Positions 54,116 to 62,646 of a DNA stretch of 64,000 nt are shown here, in pieces. The stretch's first letter is position 1. Each line of letters starts with the position of its first letter. Below the pieces are notes generated by a model. It searched no databases and was not told the DNA's origin. It worked only from the letters and a program-made list of their open reading frames with translations. Position numbers and translations under genes: made by a program. The DNA is from Pedobacter sp. FW305-3-2-15-E-R2A2 (GTDB lineage: Bacteria > Bacteroidota > Bacteroidia > Sphingobacteriales > Sphingobacteriaceae): assembly GCF_038446955.1 (NCBI RefSeq), contig NZ_CP151803.1:3968001-4032000 (forward strand). Reading direction: 5' to 3'.

Positions 54116-55801
54116 ATGTCATCCGAAAACAAAAACGAAAACACCTTTTATCTTGGCCTGTGTATGGCCGGTGCGGTCTCCGCAGGCGCTTATACTGCCG
54201 GAGTAATGGATTACCTGTTAGAAGCCCTTGCCGAATGGGAAAAAAGAAGAAATGAACCTGGCGTTCCCAGTCACAAAGTACAAATCCCGGTAATCGGTGG
54301 TGCTTCTGCCGGAGGGATGACCAGCATCCTGACCTCTACCGTCCTGAACAGCCAGCACATCCCTATCGATAAACCCGGGGAGAACATCCTTGCCGAACAC
54401 CCGGAAAACAAGTTTTACCATACCTGGGTAGACCTTAGCCAGGGAGATATCTTAGAAAAAATGCTCGACACCGCCGACATCAAAGAACGAGGCCTGGTTT
54501 CCGGGTTAAATTCTGCATTTATTGATGAAATCGCGCAGCGTGTAGTGGCTACTGAAGCCGACCGGAGCAAATGGCGTCCTTTACCGGCCTTCATTAAACC
54601 GGGTTTAAAGATTTTCAGTACCCTGACCAATCTGGAAGGCTTTAGCTATACCGCTGATTTTGGTCCCGATAAGCCACAAACCAGAAAGTATCACATGTCC
54701 ATTCATAACGATTATGCCTGCTTTGAGCTCACCGAAGACCATATCATTGGCTCGAATGGCGGATGGGTCCCCCTGAACCTCAAAGATGACATCAATGTTG
54801 ATCTGGCCAGAGATGCTGCAATTGCAACCGGAGCCTTCCCTGTCGGACTAAAATCCAGGCTATTGAACCGCGATGCCTCCTATGTCAATGCGAACCTCTG
54901 GTTAAAAAAATACTTGACCAATAACCCTCTTGCCCCGGGCAATTACCAAACGCTCAATGTGGATGGCGGACTGATCAATAATGAACCTTTCGAAAAAGTG
55001 CGTGATGTACTTTATGAAGTGACCGGGCAGGAAGCCAAAGATTACCGCGACTTCCATCGGTTTACTTCTACCGTATTGATGATTGATCCATTTCCAAGTC
55101 AGAAGCCGAAACCAATCTCCAAACTACAGGACCTGATGAATGTCCTGGGGCTCACACTCAGCTCCATGATCAATCAGATGCGCTCAAAACCATTGGAAAT
55201 CTCAGACGCTTTAAGTAAAAGTTGCGCAGGTCAGTTTCTTGTAGCTCCTTCCAGAATTGTGAATGGTCCGGAAGGAGAACAGCATGTTACCGGTGAAATG
55301 GCCATCGCCTGTGGTACTTTAAACGGTTTTGGAGGATTTCTTAGCAAAGAGTTCCGCGTTCATGATTATTTTCTGGGCAGACACAACTGTAAAATCTTCC
55401 TCAGGGATTATTTTACCATACCTGAAAGTGCATTGGAAGAACATGTCATTTTCAAAGAAGGTTATGCGAATGCCAACCGCGACCGGTTTAAATCAACCAA
55501 AGACGGAGGATATCAGATTATCCCCATATTCGCTGAAAAGACCGATTATACTTTCCCCCGGCTTAAGTTTAAATCAGGGGAAAGCTGGCCGGTTCTGGAA
55601 GATCAAGACATTGACCGGTATCAATCGAAGCTTAAGGAACGCATTCAGGCCATTCTGTTAAATGTTGCAGAGCTCAGTGGTACCAGTAAATTTCTGATCT
55701 GGGCAGGTGCAAAGATTGTACTCAACAGGGTACTTTCCAATGCGGTGCTCAAAAAGATCAAGAAAGACCTGATGATCTGGAAACTCTTATCTGAAAGATA
55801 A
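54116..55801 (+). CDS. patatin-like phospholipase
   Basis: This 561-residue protein starts with the patatin oxyanion block GLCMAGAVSAGAYTAGVMDYL. It has the nucleophile motif GGASAGGM (Ser64) and the catalytic Asp283 in NVDGGLINNEP. A long insertion separates the two, and the C-terminal 180 residues form an extra domain ending in an amphipathic helix. No signal peptide is visible. A cytosolic or membrane-attached lipid acyl hydrolase is likely; nothing in the context points to a defence role. Confidence 0.85.
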   Translation: MSSENKNENTFYLGLCMAGAVSAGAYTAGVMDYLLEALAEWEKRRNEPGVPSHKVQIPVIGGASAGGMTSILTSTVLNSQHIPIDKPGENILAEHPENKFYHTWVDLSQGDILEKMLDTADIKERGLVSGLNSAFIDEIAQRVVATEADRSKWRPLPAFIKPGLKIFSTLTNLEGFSYTADFGPDKPQTRKYHMSIHNDYACFELTEDHIIGSNGGWVPLNLKDDINVDLARDAAIATGAFPVGLKSRLLNRDASYVNANLWLKKYLTNNPLAPGNYQTLNVDGGLINNEPFEKVRDVLYEVTGQEAKDYRDFHRFTSTVLMIDPFPSQKPKPISKLQDLMNVLGLTLSSMINQMRSKPLEISDALSKSCAGQFLVAPSRIVNGPEGEQHVTGEMAIACGTLNGFGGFLSKEFRVHDYFLGRHNCKIFLRDYFTIPESALEEHVIFKEGYANANRDRFKSTKDGGYQIIPIFAEKTDYTFPRLKFKSGESWPVLEDQDIDRYQSKLKERIQAILLNVAELSGTSKFLIWAGAKIVLNRVLSNAVLKKIKKDLMIWKLLSER

Positions 55802-55835
55802 CAGCGCCCCGTCAGCATTTCTATCGCCTTTCTTT

Positions 55836-57131
55836 TTAATTGTTGAGGGCCTGATAAAGGGCAATCTGGAATTCTTCTCCGATACTAAAATAAGGGGAAA
55901 GATATTCCTGTGTAAACAGGATTGCAATCAGGCCTTCTTTTGGATCTGCCCATCCATGTGTATTAAATGCGCCTCCCCAACCGAATGCTCCCTGACTTAA
56001 GGGAGAAAGGTAATCGTTCTTTGCCGTTTCCAGTGCGAAACCAGCTAAGCTAAACTGAAAATTCTCCGGTTGCGGAGGCATGGCCGAAATCCTGACCTCA
56101 TTTCCCAGCTGATTTTGCAACATTAGTTCCATGGTCTTCCCTCCAATCAGCCTCTTGCCATTAAACAACCCTTTGTTCAGGTAGAGGCTGTAGAAATTGG
56201 CCATATCCCTTGTGGTAGCGCTTAACCCTGCTCCTCCTGAAAGATAGCTGCCTTTAAGCTTGGGGAAATTCGGATCAACTCCCTCATACAATGGATGATT
56301 TACCTTAACCAGTTCATTGTCCGCCCTGCTTTCGTACAGGCTCACCAATCTTTTTTGCTTTTCCAGGGGAAGATGAAAATAAGTATCCTTCATTTCCAGG
56401 GGCCGGAAGATCCTGTTTTCCATAAAGACGTCCAGCGCTTGTCCGCTCCATATTTCAATGAGGTAACCCAGCAAATCAATATTGAGACCATAGGTAAAAG
56501 CTTCGCCGGGCTGATGTTGCAAAGGCTGCCTGCCCAGCAATTCCATTTTCTCTTTTAATGTACCGGCAGTGGTACCAATTCCCGAAGGAACGCCTGCCTG
56601 TTCATAGATCTTAGCCATCGTTGGATCGCTGAAAACGGCCGGATAAGCAATTCCGGAGGTATGTCGCAGGAGATCACGCACCGTAATTTCCCGTTTTGCA
56701 GCTATAGTGGTATAGGTTTTCGACTGCGCATCATAAGCTTTCAATACAGAAGGCGCTTTAAATGCCGGGATATATTTGGAAATGGGATCGTCGAGCAGAA
56801 ACTTTCCTTCTTCCCAAAGCATCATTACCCCCAGACTGGTAATAGCCTTTGACTGGGAAGCAATCCTGAAAATATCGTCGGTCTGCATCTTTCTCTTGCT
56901 TTCCACATCAGCATAGCCAAATGCTTTCTCATACACCACCTTTCCGTCCTTTAGCACCAATGCTGTAGCGCCAGGAATGTGTTTCGCACTGATCTGACGC
57001 TGAATCAGGGCATCAATTTTAAGTAATCTATCCTGGTCAAACTGTTTTTCCTGTGCCTGTACATTGGTCAGCAGGAAAATGGAGGACAAAGCGCTGCCGA
57101 TCACAGCCCTGTTTATCGTTGTTAAGTTCAT
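55836..57131 (-). CDS. secreted serine hydrolase, class C beta-lactamase family
   Basis: This 431-residue protein has a signal peptide (cleavage near TNVQAQ) and the class C/EstB-like motif SQSK with Ser92 and Lys95. The second motif, YGLNIDLLG, matches the EstB-type Y-G-x-N variant, and GWGGAFNTHGWAD near the end takes the place of KTG. Such proteins act as esterases or D-amino-acid peptidases. It lies 33 bp downstream of the MFS gene on the same strand and may be co-transcribed with it. Confidence 0.88.
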   Translation of the reverse strand: MNLTTINRAVIGSALSSIFLLTNVQAQEKQFDQDRLLKIDALIQRQISAKHIPGATALVLKDGKVVYEKAFGYADVESKRKMQTDDIFRIASQSKAITSLGVMMLWEEGKFLLDDPISKYIPAFKAPSVLKAYDAQSKTYTTIAAKREITVRDLLRHTSGIAYPAVFSDPTMAKIYEQAGVPSGIGTTAGTLKEKMELLGRQPLQHQPGEAFTYGLNIDLLGYLIEIWSGQALDVFMENRIFRPLEMKDTYFHLPLEKQKRLVSLYESRADNELVKVNHPLYEGVDPNFPKLKGSYLSGGAGLSATTRDMANFYSLYLNKGLFNGKRLIGGKTMELMLQNQLGNEVRISAMPPQPENFQFSLAGFALETAKNDYLSPLSQGAFGWGGAFNTHGWADPKEGLIAILFTQEYLSPYFSIGEEFQIALYQALNN

Positions 57132-57164
57132 CGCTAATTTTCGTTAATTGATTTAAATAAGAGT

Positions 57165-58403
57165 TTACTTAGCTGTTGAAACCACTGTTTCAATAGTATT
57201 GAAATTTGGGGCAGTCACTTTTTCTTCTTTCGCACTGAGCAAGACGAGTACAATAGAAAACAGGACGAAAATCGCCCCAACCCATGGTGCCGCTGCTAAA
57301 CCTAAAGTAGATGAAACCACCCATCCACCTGCGTATGCGCCTAAAGCCGCACCTGCATTAAATGAGGCAATATTAAAAGCCGAGGCCACGTTTGCCATGG
57401 AGGGATTGATTCGCTCTGCAGTCTGAACGACAAATAGTTGAGATGCCGGAACTGTACCAAAAGATAAGGCACCTACAACAAACAAAGTGATCACTGCAGG
57501 AATGGTATGATGCACAGTAAAACTGAAAACCAGGAGCACCGCTGCCTGTAAGACCAACATCCATAACAATGCTTTAAGCGGCATTTTATTAGCGAGTTTC
57601 CCACCAATAATATTGCCCACAGCAATTGCTACACCATAGACAAGCAGCATCAGGTTGACCATATCCTTAGACATCCCGGTTAACTCCGTCAACAACGGAG
57701 AGAGGTAAGTGAAAACAAGAAATACCCCTCCATAATTAAATATGGTGGTCAGAAAGGCGAGTAATAATTTCTTATTTCCCAGAATCCCGAATTGCTCTTT
57801 TATAGGTGCGGCAGCTTCATTTTTGATATTTCCGGGTAATAAAATCAGGTTTGCCAGTAATCCAACCAAGCCCAGCCCTGCTACGCCAAGAAAAGTAGCG
57901 CGCCAGCCAAAATGCTGCCCAATCATGGTTCCCAGCGGAACACCAATGGCCATTGCGACTGTTAAACCGGCAAACATAATGGCAATGGCACTGGCACGCT
58001 TATCAGCAGGAACCAATGCTGCTGCAATGGTGGCGCCAACGGCAAAAAATACTCCATGTGCAAATCCGGTCACGATCCTTGCCAGTACCAATGGAATAAA
58101 GCCTGTTGAAATTCCTGCCAGCAAATTACCTGCGACAAAAAGTAACATCAGGTAAATCAGCAAAGGTTTGCGGGGAAATTTATTGGTCAGGGCGGTTAAA
58201 ACCGGAGCCCCAATCGCGACCCCTATCGCATAAAAACTGACCAGCAATCCTGCTGAAGGAATAGAAATGGATAAATCGTTGGCCACAGTAGGCAATAAAC
58301 CTACGATGACAAATTCTGTAGTGCCGATGCCGAATGCGCTAATTGTTAAAGCCCAGAGGGCAAGCGGCATTCCGGTTCTGGCTTTTATTGTTTTGTTGTT
58401 CAT
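57165..58403 (-). CDS. MFS transporter, DHA1-type efflux (paralogue of the 27-28 kb MFS gene)
   Basis: This 412-residue protein has 12 membrane helices, with FGIGTTEFVIVGLLPTVAND at the N-terminus, AGLLVSFYAIGVAIGAPV, and motif A in TALTNKFPRKPLL. The layout is that of AraJ/YdhP-type sugar or drug exporters. It is divergent from the LysR paralogue at 58531, across an operator-like region, and is followed by a serine hydrolase gene. The substrate is unknown. Confidence 0.9.
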   Translation of the reverse strand: MNNKTIKARTGMPLALWALTISAFGIGTTEFVIVGLLPTVANDLSISIPSAGLLVSFYAIGVAIGAPVLTALTNKFPRKPLLIYLMLLFVAGNLLAGISTGFIPLVLARIVTGFAHGVFFAVGATIAAALVPADKRASAIAIMFAGLTVAMAIGVPLGTMIGQHFGWRATFLGVAGLGLVGLLANLILLPGNIKNEAAAPIKEQFGILGNKKLLLAFLTTIFNYGGVFLVFTYLSPLLTELTGMSKDMVNLMLLVYGVAIAVGNIIGGKLANKMPLKALLWMLVLQAAVLLVFSFTVHHTIPAVITLFVVGALSFGTVPASQLFVVQTAERINPSMANVASAFNIASFNAGAALGAYAGGWVVSSTLGLAAAPWVGAIFVLFSIVLVLLSAKEEKVTAPNFNTIETVVSTAK

Positions 58404-58450
58404 GATTTCCTTTTTAGACTATTGTCCATACAAAGGTCATCTCTCTACAA

Positions 58451-58489
58451 CTATAAATGAAATAACATGATTTATAGTTTACTATAAAT
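58451..58489. promoter_or_regulatory. probable LysR operator with three alternating half-sites
   Basis: CTATAAAT occurs at 58451-58458, inverted as ATTTATAG at 58470-58477, and again as CTATAAAT at 58482-58489. The first pair has the 11-bp spacing of LysR sites and shares 21 of 24 bases (58452-58475) with the operator-like block at 29394-29417. The second pair is separated by only 4 bp. It lies between the divergent MFS and LysR genes. Confidence 0.6.
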
Positions 58490-58519
58490 ATAATTATAGA
58501 TAACATCCCTGAATATCCG

Positions 58520-58527
58520 TAATTTTG
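58520..58527 (+). promoter_or_regulatory. -7 element just upstream of the second LysR start
   Basis: TAATTTTG matches TAnnTTTG and ends three bases before the LysR ATG at 58531. If used, the transcript would be leaderless or nearly so. No TTTG -33 element is evident at the usual distance. Confidence 0.35.
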
Positions 58528-58530
58528 GGA

Positions 58531-59421
58531 ATGGTAAATTTAGAATGGTACCGGACATTTAAGGCGATCTATCATACCGGCACTTTAACAGGTGCGGCAC
58601 AGGAGCTCCTGATTTCTCAACCCAATGTGAGCCAGCATCTCTCTGCACTGGAAGCGCATATCGGGAAACAACTATTTGAGCGAAAGCCAAGAAGAATGGT
58701 CCCTACAGACTATGGGAAGCTATTTTACACCCAAATTATTGAGGCGATGGAGAAATTGGAAAATGTGGAAGCCGAGTTCCGGTATATCCGTTCCTCCAAT
58801 ATCCCCCTCACCTGTATTGGTGCCCCGAAAGAGTTTTTCTATACCCTTTTAAGTCCGGAGATCAGCAAAGCACCTGCAAATTTCGTTTTCGAATTCGGGC
58901 TGACTAAAAATCTGATGGAAAAACTGGGTAAAGGCAAGCTTTATTTTGTCATTGCAACGCATTGCAGTGATGAGAAAGACATTGTTTACGAACCCATCAG
59001 AGAGGAAAACTTTGTGCTCGTTGCCAATGCGCAACTGGATACAAAGGAATTTGACACCTATATCGCCAATGGCGAAACTGATAAAGCGGAAAAATGGCTC
59101 TGTGAGCAAAACTGGTATGCTTACAGCAGTGACCTTGCCATCATCCGCCGGTTCTGGCTGGAGAACTTCAAAAAAAGACCGTCCATAAAACCTCGTTTTA
59201 TCATTCCTGATTTCAATTCCATTCTCAAAGGCATCAGCAAAGGAAACGGATTGACCATCGCTTCTGATTACCTCGTCAGAGAATTACTCGAAAAAAAGGA
59301 ACTCAAAGAAATCTGGAAAAGCCATAAACCCACTACAAACACCATTTACCTTTGCTACGATAAAAACAGGGCCACCACCGGGCAGATTGAAATGGTAAGA
59401 AAACTGGTGCAAAAACAATAG
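58531..59421 (+). CDS. LysR-family transcriptional regulator (paralogue 2)
   Basis: 296 residues from the ATG at 58531 (the longer frame begins at TTG). The winged helix-turn-helix shows GTLTGAAQELLISQPNVSQH and LEAHIGKQLFERKP. The effector-binding part is shared with paralogue 1 in FGLTKNLMEKL, DLAIIRRFWLENF and IKPRFIIPDFNSIL. It is divergent from the MFS gene and 11 bp upstream of a serine hydrolase gene, which it may co-express. Confidence 0.92.
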   Translation: MVNLEWYRTFKAIYHTGTLTGAAQELLISQPNVSQHLSALEAHIGKQLFERKPRRMVPTDYGKLFYTQIIEAMEKLENVEAEFRYIRSSNIPLTCIGAPKEFFYTLLSPEISKAPANFVFEFGLTKNLMEKLGKGKLYFVIATHCSDEKDIVYEPIREENFVLVANAQLDTKEFDTYIANGETDKAEKWLCEQNWYAYSSDLAIIRRFWLENFKKRPSIKPRFIIPDFNSILKGISKGNGLTIASDYLVRELLEKKELKEIWKSHKPTTNTIYLCYDKNRATTGQIEMVRKLVQKQ

Positions 59422-59432
59422 ATTTGTAAAAC

Positions 59433-61256
59433 ATGACCAGGATCTTTACGCTCTGCCTTCTTTTTAGCCTCCTCTCTCTTTCCGTTATTGGCCAGGATCA
59501 TCAACTGGTGTTGCGTGGTAAAATTATGACCGCTCTCGCTGAAGAAAAACTGGCAGGTGCAGTATGGTCTACCGTAGATAGTAACGGTGTAGTTTTAGCC
59601 GATGCTTATGGCACCAAATCTTTCGGATCAAAACGCCCATTGTCTACCGCAGACCGGGTGCAGGTAGGTTCAGTCACCAAAACACTTTTAGCAACGGGCA
59701 TTTTCAGACTGGTGACGATCAATAAATTAAATCTGGATACCCCGATAGAGAAAATATTACCCGGAATCAGATTTGAAAACCAATGGGCTTCCAGCAATCC
59801 GGTAACCCTGCGCCACTTATTAGACCATACTTCAGGCATGGAGGACTTAAGGTTCTGGCAATTGTTCAGTAAGAAAGTGAATCCCAATACCCAGCTGATG
59901 GATAATTTTAGCAGAGACCCTTCCGTTCTGCACATTTATACCAAACCGGGTACGCAGTTCGCCTATTCCAATATGGGATATACCCTATTGGGAATGATCA
60001 TTGAAGCGGTTACCAAACAGCGCTATGAAGATTACCTCGATAATTTTCTTTTGACACCACTGGGCATGACCAGAAGTACCTTCCACTTTGTGACACAACA
60101 AGGCGAAAATGCGGACAAAGATCTGGCTATGGGGCATCTGGAAGAAATGAGGCCACAACCAACGGTTCCAATGTACCTCAGACCAGCCGGACAATTTACC
60201 ACGACGGCTTATGATATGGGAATTTTTATCCGATTCCTGCTGAGTGATGGCAGCCTGAACGGCATTCCCTTTATCCGGGAAGACCTGCTCCGCGCTATGG
60301 GGAGCCCTGCTGCAAGCGAAGCCATTGCACAAGGCCTTGAAATTGGCTATAGCGGCGGACTCATGAAGCGGGATTTCAATAAGGTCATCGGATATGCGCA
60401 TTCCGGCAATACCATCGGCTACCATGCCATGTTATACCTCTTTCCATCTGAAAAGAAAGGTTTCTTTATTTCCCATAACATGGATAGTGAGACAGCGGAT
60501 TATGAAGTGTTCAATAAAATACTCCTTCAGTCGCTGAACCTCCGAAAAGTAAAAGAACAGGCAGTGGCGGAAATGCCCGCAGACATCAGCAAATGGAAAG
60601 GCAATTATATCGCGGTAAGAGACCAGATCAAGTCTTTCGCTTACCTGGACTTCCTCGCGGGATTTGTAACCATCCTTCCCCAAAAGGAGCAGATTATCTT
60701 TCGCCAGTTTCAAAAGGACGACAAAGTATTGAGCCCTACCGGTCATCACCTTTTCAAATCAGCCGACAAAATGAGATCCTCCCATGCCTTTTATACTGAT
60801 GCAGCAGGAAATCAATTGATCAGCACCGGCTTTAGAACGTTTAAAAAGATCAATTCTCTATATTTATGGGCAATGTGGCTGAGTTTCCTCCTGGGTGTCC
60901 TCGCAATATTTTACCTGTTCCTCAACGGATTGGTAAAACTGATTACCCAAAGAATGGCCTTTTTGAAACAGCTGAGTTCAATTCCTTTTCTTTCCATCTT
61001 CTTGTTATCGATTCCCGTAGCCTTATTTATGAACCAGGACTTTACGGCACTCGGAGATGTGACTCCGGCAAGTCTTAGCCTGGCCATTCTGACTTCAATA
61101 CTCCCCATTGCCATGATTGCAGGCATCTGGGCGCATTTCAAAGATAAAAAACCTGCTAAAACCTCAGGAATAACACTCCTCGCATTGATTTTTGCGTTGC
61201 AGCTCTTTGTCGTACTGATCTGCTGGGGCATGGTTCCTTTCCTGCTCTGGGCTTAA
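59433..61256 (+). CDS. beta-lactamase-family serine hydrolase with C-terminal membrane helices
   Basis: This 607-residue protein has a signal peptide (cleavage near SVIGQ), the SxxK motif SVTK with Ser80 and Lys83, YSN in FAYSNMGYTLLG near residue 180, and HSGNTIGYHA near 320. A linker domain follows, then four hydrophobic helices (about residues 475-605). The catalytic part should face the periplasm and be tethered to the inner membrane. It follows the LysR gene on the same strand. Confidence 0.85.
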   Translation: MTRIFTLCLLFSLLSLSVIGQDHQLVLRGKIMTALAEEKLAGAVWSTVDSNGVVLADAYGTKSFGSKRPLSTADRVQVGSVTKTLLATGIFRLVTINKLNLDTPIEKILPGIRFENQWASSNPVTLRHLLDHTSGMEDLRFWQLFSKKVNPNTQLMDNFSRDPSVLHIYTKPGTQFAYSNMGYTLLGMIIEAVTKQRYEDYLDNFLLTPLGMTRSTFHFVTQQGENADKDLAMGHLEEMRPQPTVPMYLRPAGQFTTTAYDMGIFIRFLLSDGSLNGIPFIREDLLRAMGSPAASEAIAQGLEIGYSGGLMKRDFNKVIGYAHSGNTIGYHAMLYLFPSEKKGFFISHNMDSETADYEVFNKILLQSLNLRKVKEQAVAEMPADISKWKGNYIAVRDQIKSFAYLDFLAGFVTILPQKEQIIFRQFQKDDKVLSPTGHHLFKSADKMRSSHAFYTDAAGNQLISTGFRTFKKINSLYLWAMWLSFLLGVLAIFYLFLNGLVKLITQRMAFLKQLSSIPFLSIFLLSIPVALFMNQDFTALGDVTPASLSLAILTSILPIAMIAGIWAHFKDKKPAKTSGITLLALIFALQLFVVLICWGMVPFLLWA

Positions 61257-61404
61257 AGCGCTTTAATCTTTACTTAACCTGTCGCCATAGGCCCCTCAAT
61301 GCCATTTCCTTGTCAAAACGATTATCTGATGGAAAAAAAATAAAATTTGACAAATACAATTGCAAGAAACTGCTTACCTTTAAGTAACTCATTTGCAAAA
61401 CGAT

Positions 61405-61557
61405 ATGAAAACAAGCCACTTAAATTATCCTGATCCAAGGGAGGAAGGGGATGAAAAACAAAGGAAGTATGATGACGATGAATTTGACCAGGATATCGAT
61501 GAACCCTGGAGAGAAATGGACGATGATGAGGATAATGAGGACTATTATGACGATTAA
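61405..61557 (+). CDS. small highly acidic protein (50 aa)
   Basis: A 50-residue frame runs from the ATG at 61405 to the TAA at 61557. The composition is extreme: about half of the residues are Asp or Glu, mostly in the last 28 (DDDEFDQDIDEPWREMDDD and so on), with no Cys and no membrane segment. It begins 148 bp after the serine hydrolase. I recognise no family. Small acidic proteins of this kind can bind cations or mimic DNA, but nothing here shows that. Confidence 0.5.
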   Translation: MKTSHLNYPDPREEGDEKQRKYDDDEFDQDIDEPWREMDDDEDNEDYYDD

Positions 61558-61599
61558 CCTTCAACGTGCTTTTTAAAGAATTCCAGCATCCTAAAAACT

Positions 61600-61636
61600 C
61601 CGTATAAATGTCTTTTATCAAGAGACATTTATACGG
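61600..61636. repeat. 14-bp perfect hairpin after the acidic small gene
   Basis: Arms CCGTATAAATGTCT and AGACATTTATACGG pair perfectly around a 9-base loop. No T-tract follows. It starts 43 bp after the stop of the small acidic gene and may act as a 3' stabiliser or terminator. Confidence 0.7.
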
Positions 61637-61770
61637 ACAAAACAGCCTTGGCTCCAGACCAGGCCGGCTAAAGATTATAGCCATCAATTGAAGCGTAAAC
61701 ACAAGTCAGTGATTTACGAAAAAAGCCAAAAAATTCTGTGCTGCGAAAGCGCTCAAACAAGGTCGAAACT

Positions 61771-61901
61771 GCTTCGGATGAACCTCGGATAGAACAGGGA
61801 TCAAACACGGATAGAACACGGATAGAACAGGGACAAATCCCCTGCTTGATCCCTGTTCTATCCGAGGTTCATTCTCCTTCCATTCCCCCTCTTTCCGAAG
61901 C
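61771..61901. repeat. nested inverted-repeat element with CGGATAGAACA units
   Basis: Two perfect 26-bp arms (61779-61804 and 61846-61871, starting TGAACCTCGG and ending CCGAGGTTCA) face each other. They lie inside an outer GCTTCGGA/TCCGAAGC pair (61771-61778 and 61894-61901). The unit CGGATAGAACA occurs at 61786, 61808 and 61819 on the plus strand and once inverted at 61854-61864. The arrangement looks like a REP/BIME- or MITE-like dispersed element; copies elsewhere cannot be checked here. Confidence 0.75.
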
Positions 61902-61951
61902 ACTCTTTTCTTTGGCAAAAATGTACTGCAGAACGATAAAAAAACAAGCAT

Positions 61952-61993
61952 AAAAAAATGGGGAGCTGACCCGTATCAACTCCCCATTTTTTT
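61952..61993. terminator. bidirectional intrinsic terminator
   Basis: AAAAAAATGGGGAG and CTCCCCATTTTTTT form a 14-bp stem with a 14-base loop, giving a T-run on either strand. It lies 13 bp from the VOC gene stop, which it probably terminates, and could also stop rightward transcription. Confidence 0.92.
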
Positions 61994-62005
61994 TAGAAAT
62001 GAGTG

Positions 62006-62437
62006 TTATTTTTCTTTTCCGTAATCAAAGTTTACCAACCACTGAATACCAAATCTATCCGTCAGCATTCCAAAGTATGCACCCCAGAAAGCTTTCTCCA
62101 ATGGCATCACCACTTCACCACCTGCTACAAGTGCGTTGAAAATCTGATCAGACTCTGCTTCGCTATCCGTGCTAACGGAGATAGAGAAATTATTGCCCAC
62201 ATTCAGTTTTTGCCCCATCGACTCTAAGGTGTCGGTCCCCATCAGTACATTTCCGTTTCCAATCGGTAAAGAAACGTGCATGATTTTATTTCCATCCTCA
62301 GCAGACATCTTATCTCCCTCGGGCATATCTTTAAATCGTTGAATCACTTGAAATTCTCCGCCGAATACAGATTTGTAAAAATTAAATGCTTCTTCGGTCT
62401 GTCCTTCAAAATTCAAATAAGGATTAATTGCTGCCAT
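62006..62437 (-). CDS. VOC-family protein, PhnB-like
   Basis: 143 residues from the ATG at 62437 (MAAINPYLNFEGQTEEAFNF); the longer frame lacks support. The PhnB-type VOC pattern is complete: AFNFYKSVFGGEF, MHVSLPIGNGNVLMGTD, FSISVSTDSEAESDQIFNAL, and the closing WGAYFGMLTDRFGIQWLVNF. The fold binds a metal in many members; the activity here is unknown. A -7-like TAAATTTG lies upstream at 62468-62475. Confidence 0.9.
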   Translation of the reverse strand: MAAINPYLNFEGQTEEAFNFYKSVFGGEFQVIQRFKDMPEGDKMSAEDGNKIMHVSLPIGNGNVLMGTDTLESMGQKLNVGNNFSISVSTDSEAESDQIFNALVAGGEVVMPLEKAFWGAYFGMLTDRFGIQWLVNFDYGKEK

Positions 62438-62467
62438 GTTTTGTCTTTTTTTAGTTGTTTTACAACT

Positions 62468-62475
62468 CAAATTTA
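62468..62475 (-). promoter_or_regulatory. -7 element for the VOC gene
   Basis: The minus strand reads TAAATTTG, matching TAnnTTTG, 30 bp before the start codon at 62437. A TTTG lies 16 bp upstream, slightly closer than usual. Confidence 0.35.
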
Positions 62476-62607
62476 TTCAATATATCCGCAACAAAAGAGG
62501 CCGTATAAGACAATAAGAGGGGGGAATTCAGACAAACTACCACTCCCTTCCTATTATCTGAGAAATGTAATTTCCTAAGAAAAACCCATTTAAATTATTG
62601 CGTCATT

Positions 62608-62638
62608 TTTAAAGTTGTATTTTTGATGCAACTTTAAA
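62608..62638 (+). promoter_or_regulatory. NsrR-like operator overlapping the hmp promoter
   Basis: TTTAAAGTTG and CAACTTTAAA are perfect inverted arms separated by 11 bp. Within them, AAGTTGTAT and ATGCAACTT face each other with one mismatch around five bases, the layout of NsrR operators. The spacer contains TATTTTTG (62618-62625), a match to the -7 consensus, and a TTG lies 17 bp upstream. Binding should block transcription of hmp, whose ATG is 9 bp downstream. Confidence 0.7.
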
Positions 62639-62646
62639 TACACACT

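Larger units (their letters stand above)
61558..62005. other. 448-bp noncoding stretch with hairpin, inverted-repeat element and terminator
   Basis: This gap holds no convincing gene. It contains a 14-bp hairpin at 61600-61636, a nested inverted repeat with tandem CGGATAGAACA units at 61771-61901, and a bidirectional terminator at 61952-61993. Apparent frames across the repeat are low-complexity and present on both strands. Confidence 0.7.

Noticed and set aside
54116-55801. Patatin gene as part of an antiphage CBASS system
   Set aside because: No nucleotide cyclase or other CBASS gene lies nearby, and the neighbours are unrelated metabolic and regulatory genes.
61706-61953. Reading frames on both strands across the inverted repeat
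   Set aside because: Both encode low-complexity sequence that mirrors the CGGATAGAACA repeat; neither has a coding signature.
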